From Streptosporangium album (lineage in GTDB: Bacteria > Actinomycetota > Actinomycetes > Streptosporangiales > Streptosporangiaceae), in the NCBI RefSeq assembly GCF_014203795.1, contig NZ_JACHJU010000001.1, positions 992,001-1,056,000 on the forward strand: a stretch of DNA of 64,000 bases. The letters run 5' to 3'. Positions 63,792 through 64,000 of this stretch are shown here, piece by piece (position 1 is the stretch's first letter; every line of letters starts with the position of its first letter). The notes under the pieces were generated by a model, which was given only the letters and a program-made list of their open reading frames with translations, ran no database searches and was not told the DNA's origin. Position numbers and translations under genes: made by a program.

Positions 63792-64000
63792 ATGAGCAAA
63801 TCACGCTGGCCGTTGCTGCTGCTCGCCACCTCCGGGTGGCTCACGCTGCTGGTCACGCAGGTCGCGGACACCGGCCCGCTGCGCGTCACCGTGTCGGTGG
63901 TCTTCCTGCTCACCTGCCCGGGCGCCGCCGTGCTGGCCCTGGCCCGTCCCCTGCTCGGCCGCCGCGACCATACGGGAGACGCCATGGAGAGCATGGCGCT
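63792..64000 (+). CDS. Membrane protein, N-terminal part (3' end outside window)
   Basis: ATG 63792, 12 nt after the previous stop with TGAGGAAC upstream, opens a frame to the end of the window (about 69 codons). The visible part has two hydrophobic segments (WPLLLLATSGWLTLLV, about 6-21, and VTVSVVFLLTCPGAAVLAL, about 32-50) and then LGRRDHTGDAMESMA. It is probably the next gene of the polysaccharide locus; the family is not recognisable from this much. Confidence 0.75.
   Translation, partial: MSKSRWPLLLLATSGWLTLLVTQVADTGPLRVTVSVVFLLTCPGAAVLALARPLLGRRDHTGDAMESMA

Noticed and set aside
1..64000. tRNA or rRNA genes
   Set aside because: Looked for cloverleaf arms with GGTTCGAATCC-type T-loops and rRNA signature stretches by eye; none was convincing. 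A tRNAscan or Infernal run would be decisive.

Overview
The window is high-GC DNA (about 70% G+C, strong third-position GC bias, many GTG/TTG starts) with gene families typical of a filamentous actinobacterium: an XRE regulator with a long TPR-like tail, an AfsR/SARP-type ATPase regulator, a STAS anti-anti-sigma factor, a ROK regulator and an ECF sigma fused to its own zinc anti-sigma domain. The best guess from gene style and the mix of IS families is Streptosporangiales (Streptosporangium or Nonomuraea-like); this is an inference and no rRNA is present to confirm it.

Layout. 0-7 kb: end of an aldo/keto reductase, a secreted 5'-nucleotidase, an SRPBCC protein, a coupled XRE regulator and APH-like kinase pair, a 94-aa protein, an unlisted 31-aa microprotein and a family 2 glycosyltransferase. 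7.1-20 kb: a mobile-element zone with an IS256 element, a Phd/PIN toxin-antitoxin pair, an IS5-type element next to a truncated DUF427 gene, a decayed IS1380, a second IS5-type element carrying a passenger gene, an IS1634 element, and an IS200/IS605 element whose tnpB the IS1634 has cut off. Between the elements lie small hypothetical genes, gene remnants and an S9 peptidase. 20-31 kb: metabolic and regulatory genes (methyltransferase, DoxX, broken aldo/keto reductase, a reductase-MarR-SDR set under a perfect palindrome, esterase, MFS, ROK, STAS, APC permease, lipoprotein), plus a second copy of the 31-aa microprotein at 29246-29341. 31-41 kb: GT4 glycosyltransferase, PIG-L deacetylase, UPF0104-like flippase, a 1.1k-residue AfsR-like regulator, DedA, DUF1508, a D,D-carboxypeptidase and a decayed winged-helix gene. 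41-45.6 kb: a polar amino-acid-type ABC transporter with an acetoacetate-decarboxylase-like enzyme and a GntR/FCD regulator. 45.7-47.4 kb: a SpoU rRNA methyltransferase and a DUF4184 protein.

47.7-64 kb: an apparent surface-polysaccharide locus, all on the + strand. It starts with a membrane-anchored binding-protein/VWA protein and a sigma/anti-sigma/transmembrane/BACON-like fusion. A small membrane protein, a FemAB/GNAT-like enzyme, two family 2 glycosyltransferases, a NodB deacetylase, a Wzx-like flippase, a third GT2, a membrane-anchored GH26-like hydrolase, and a 1070-aa fusion of a degenerate GT2 domain with a polytopic membrane domain follow. The gene order suggests regulated synthesis, export and trimming of an exopolysaccharide, with an extracellular carbohydrate-binding-like domain that may report back to the sigma factor.

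The least explained features are the two 31-aa microproteins. They share 23 of 31 residues, but 16 of the 22 identical residues after the start use different synonymous codons. They are followed in interest by the single-chain sigma switch and the surrounding polysaccharide locus.
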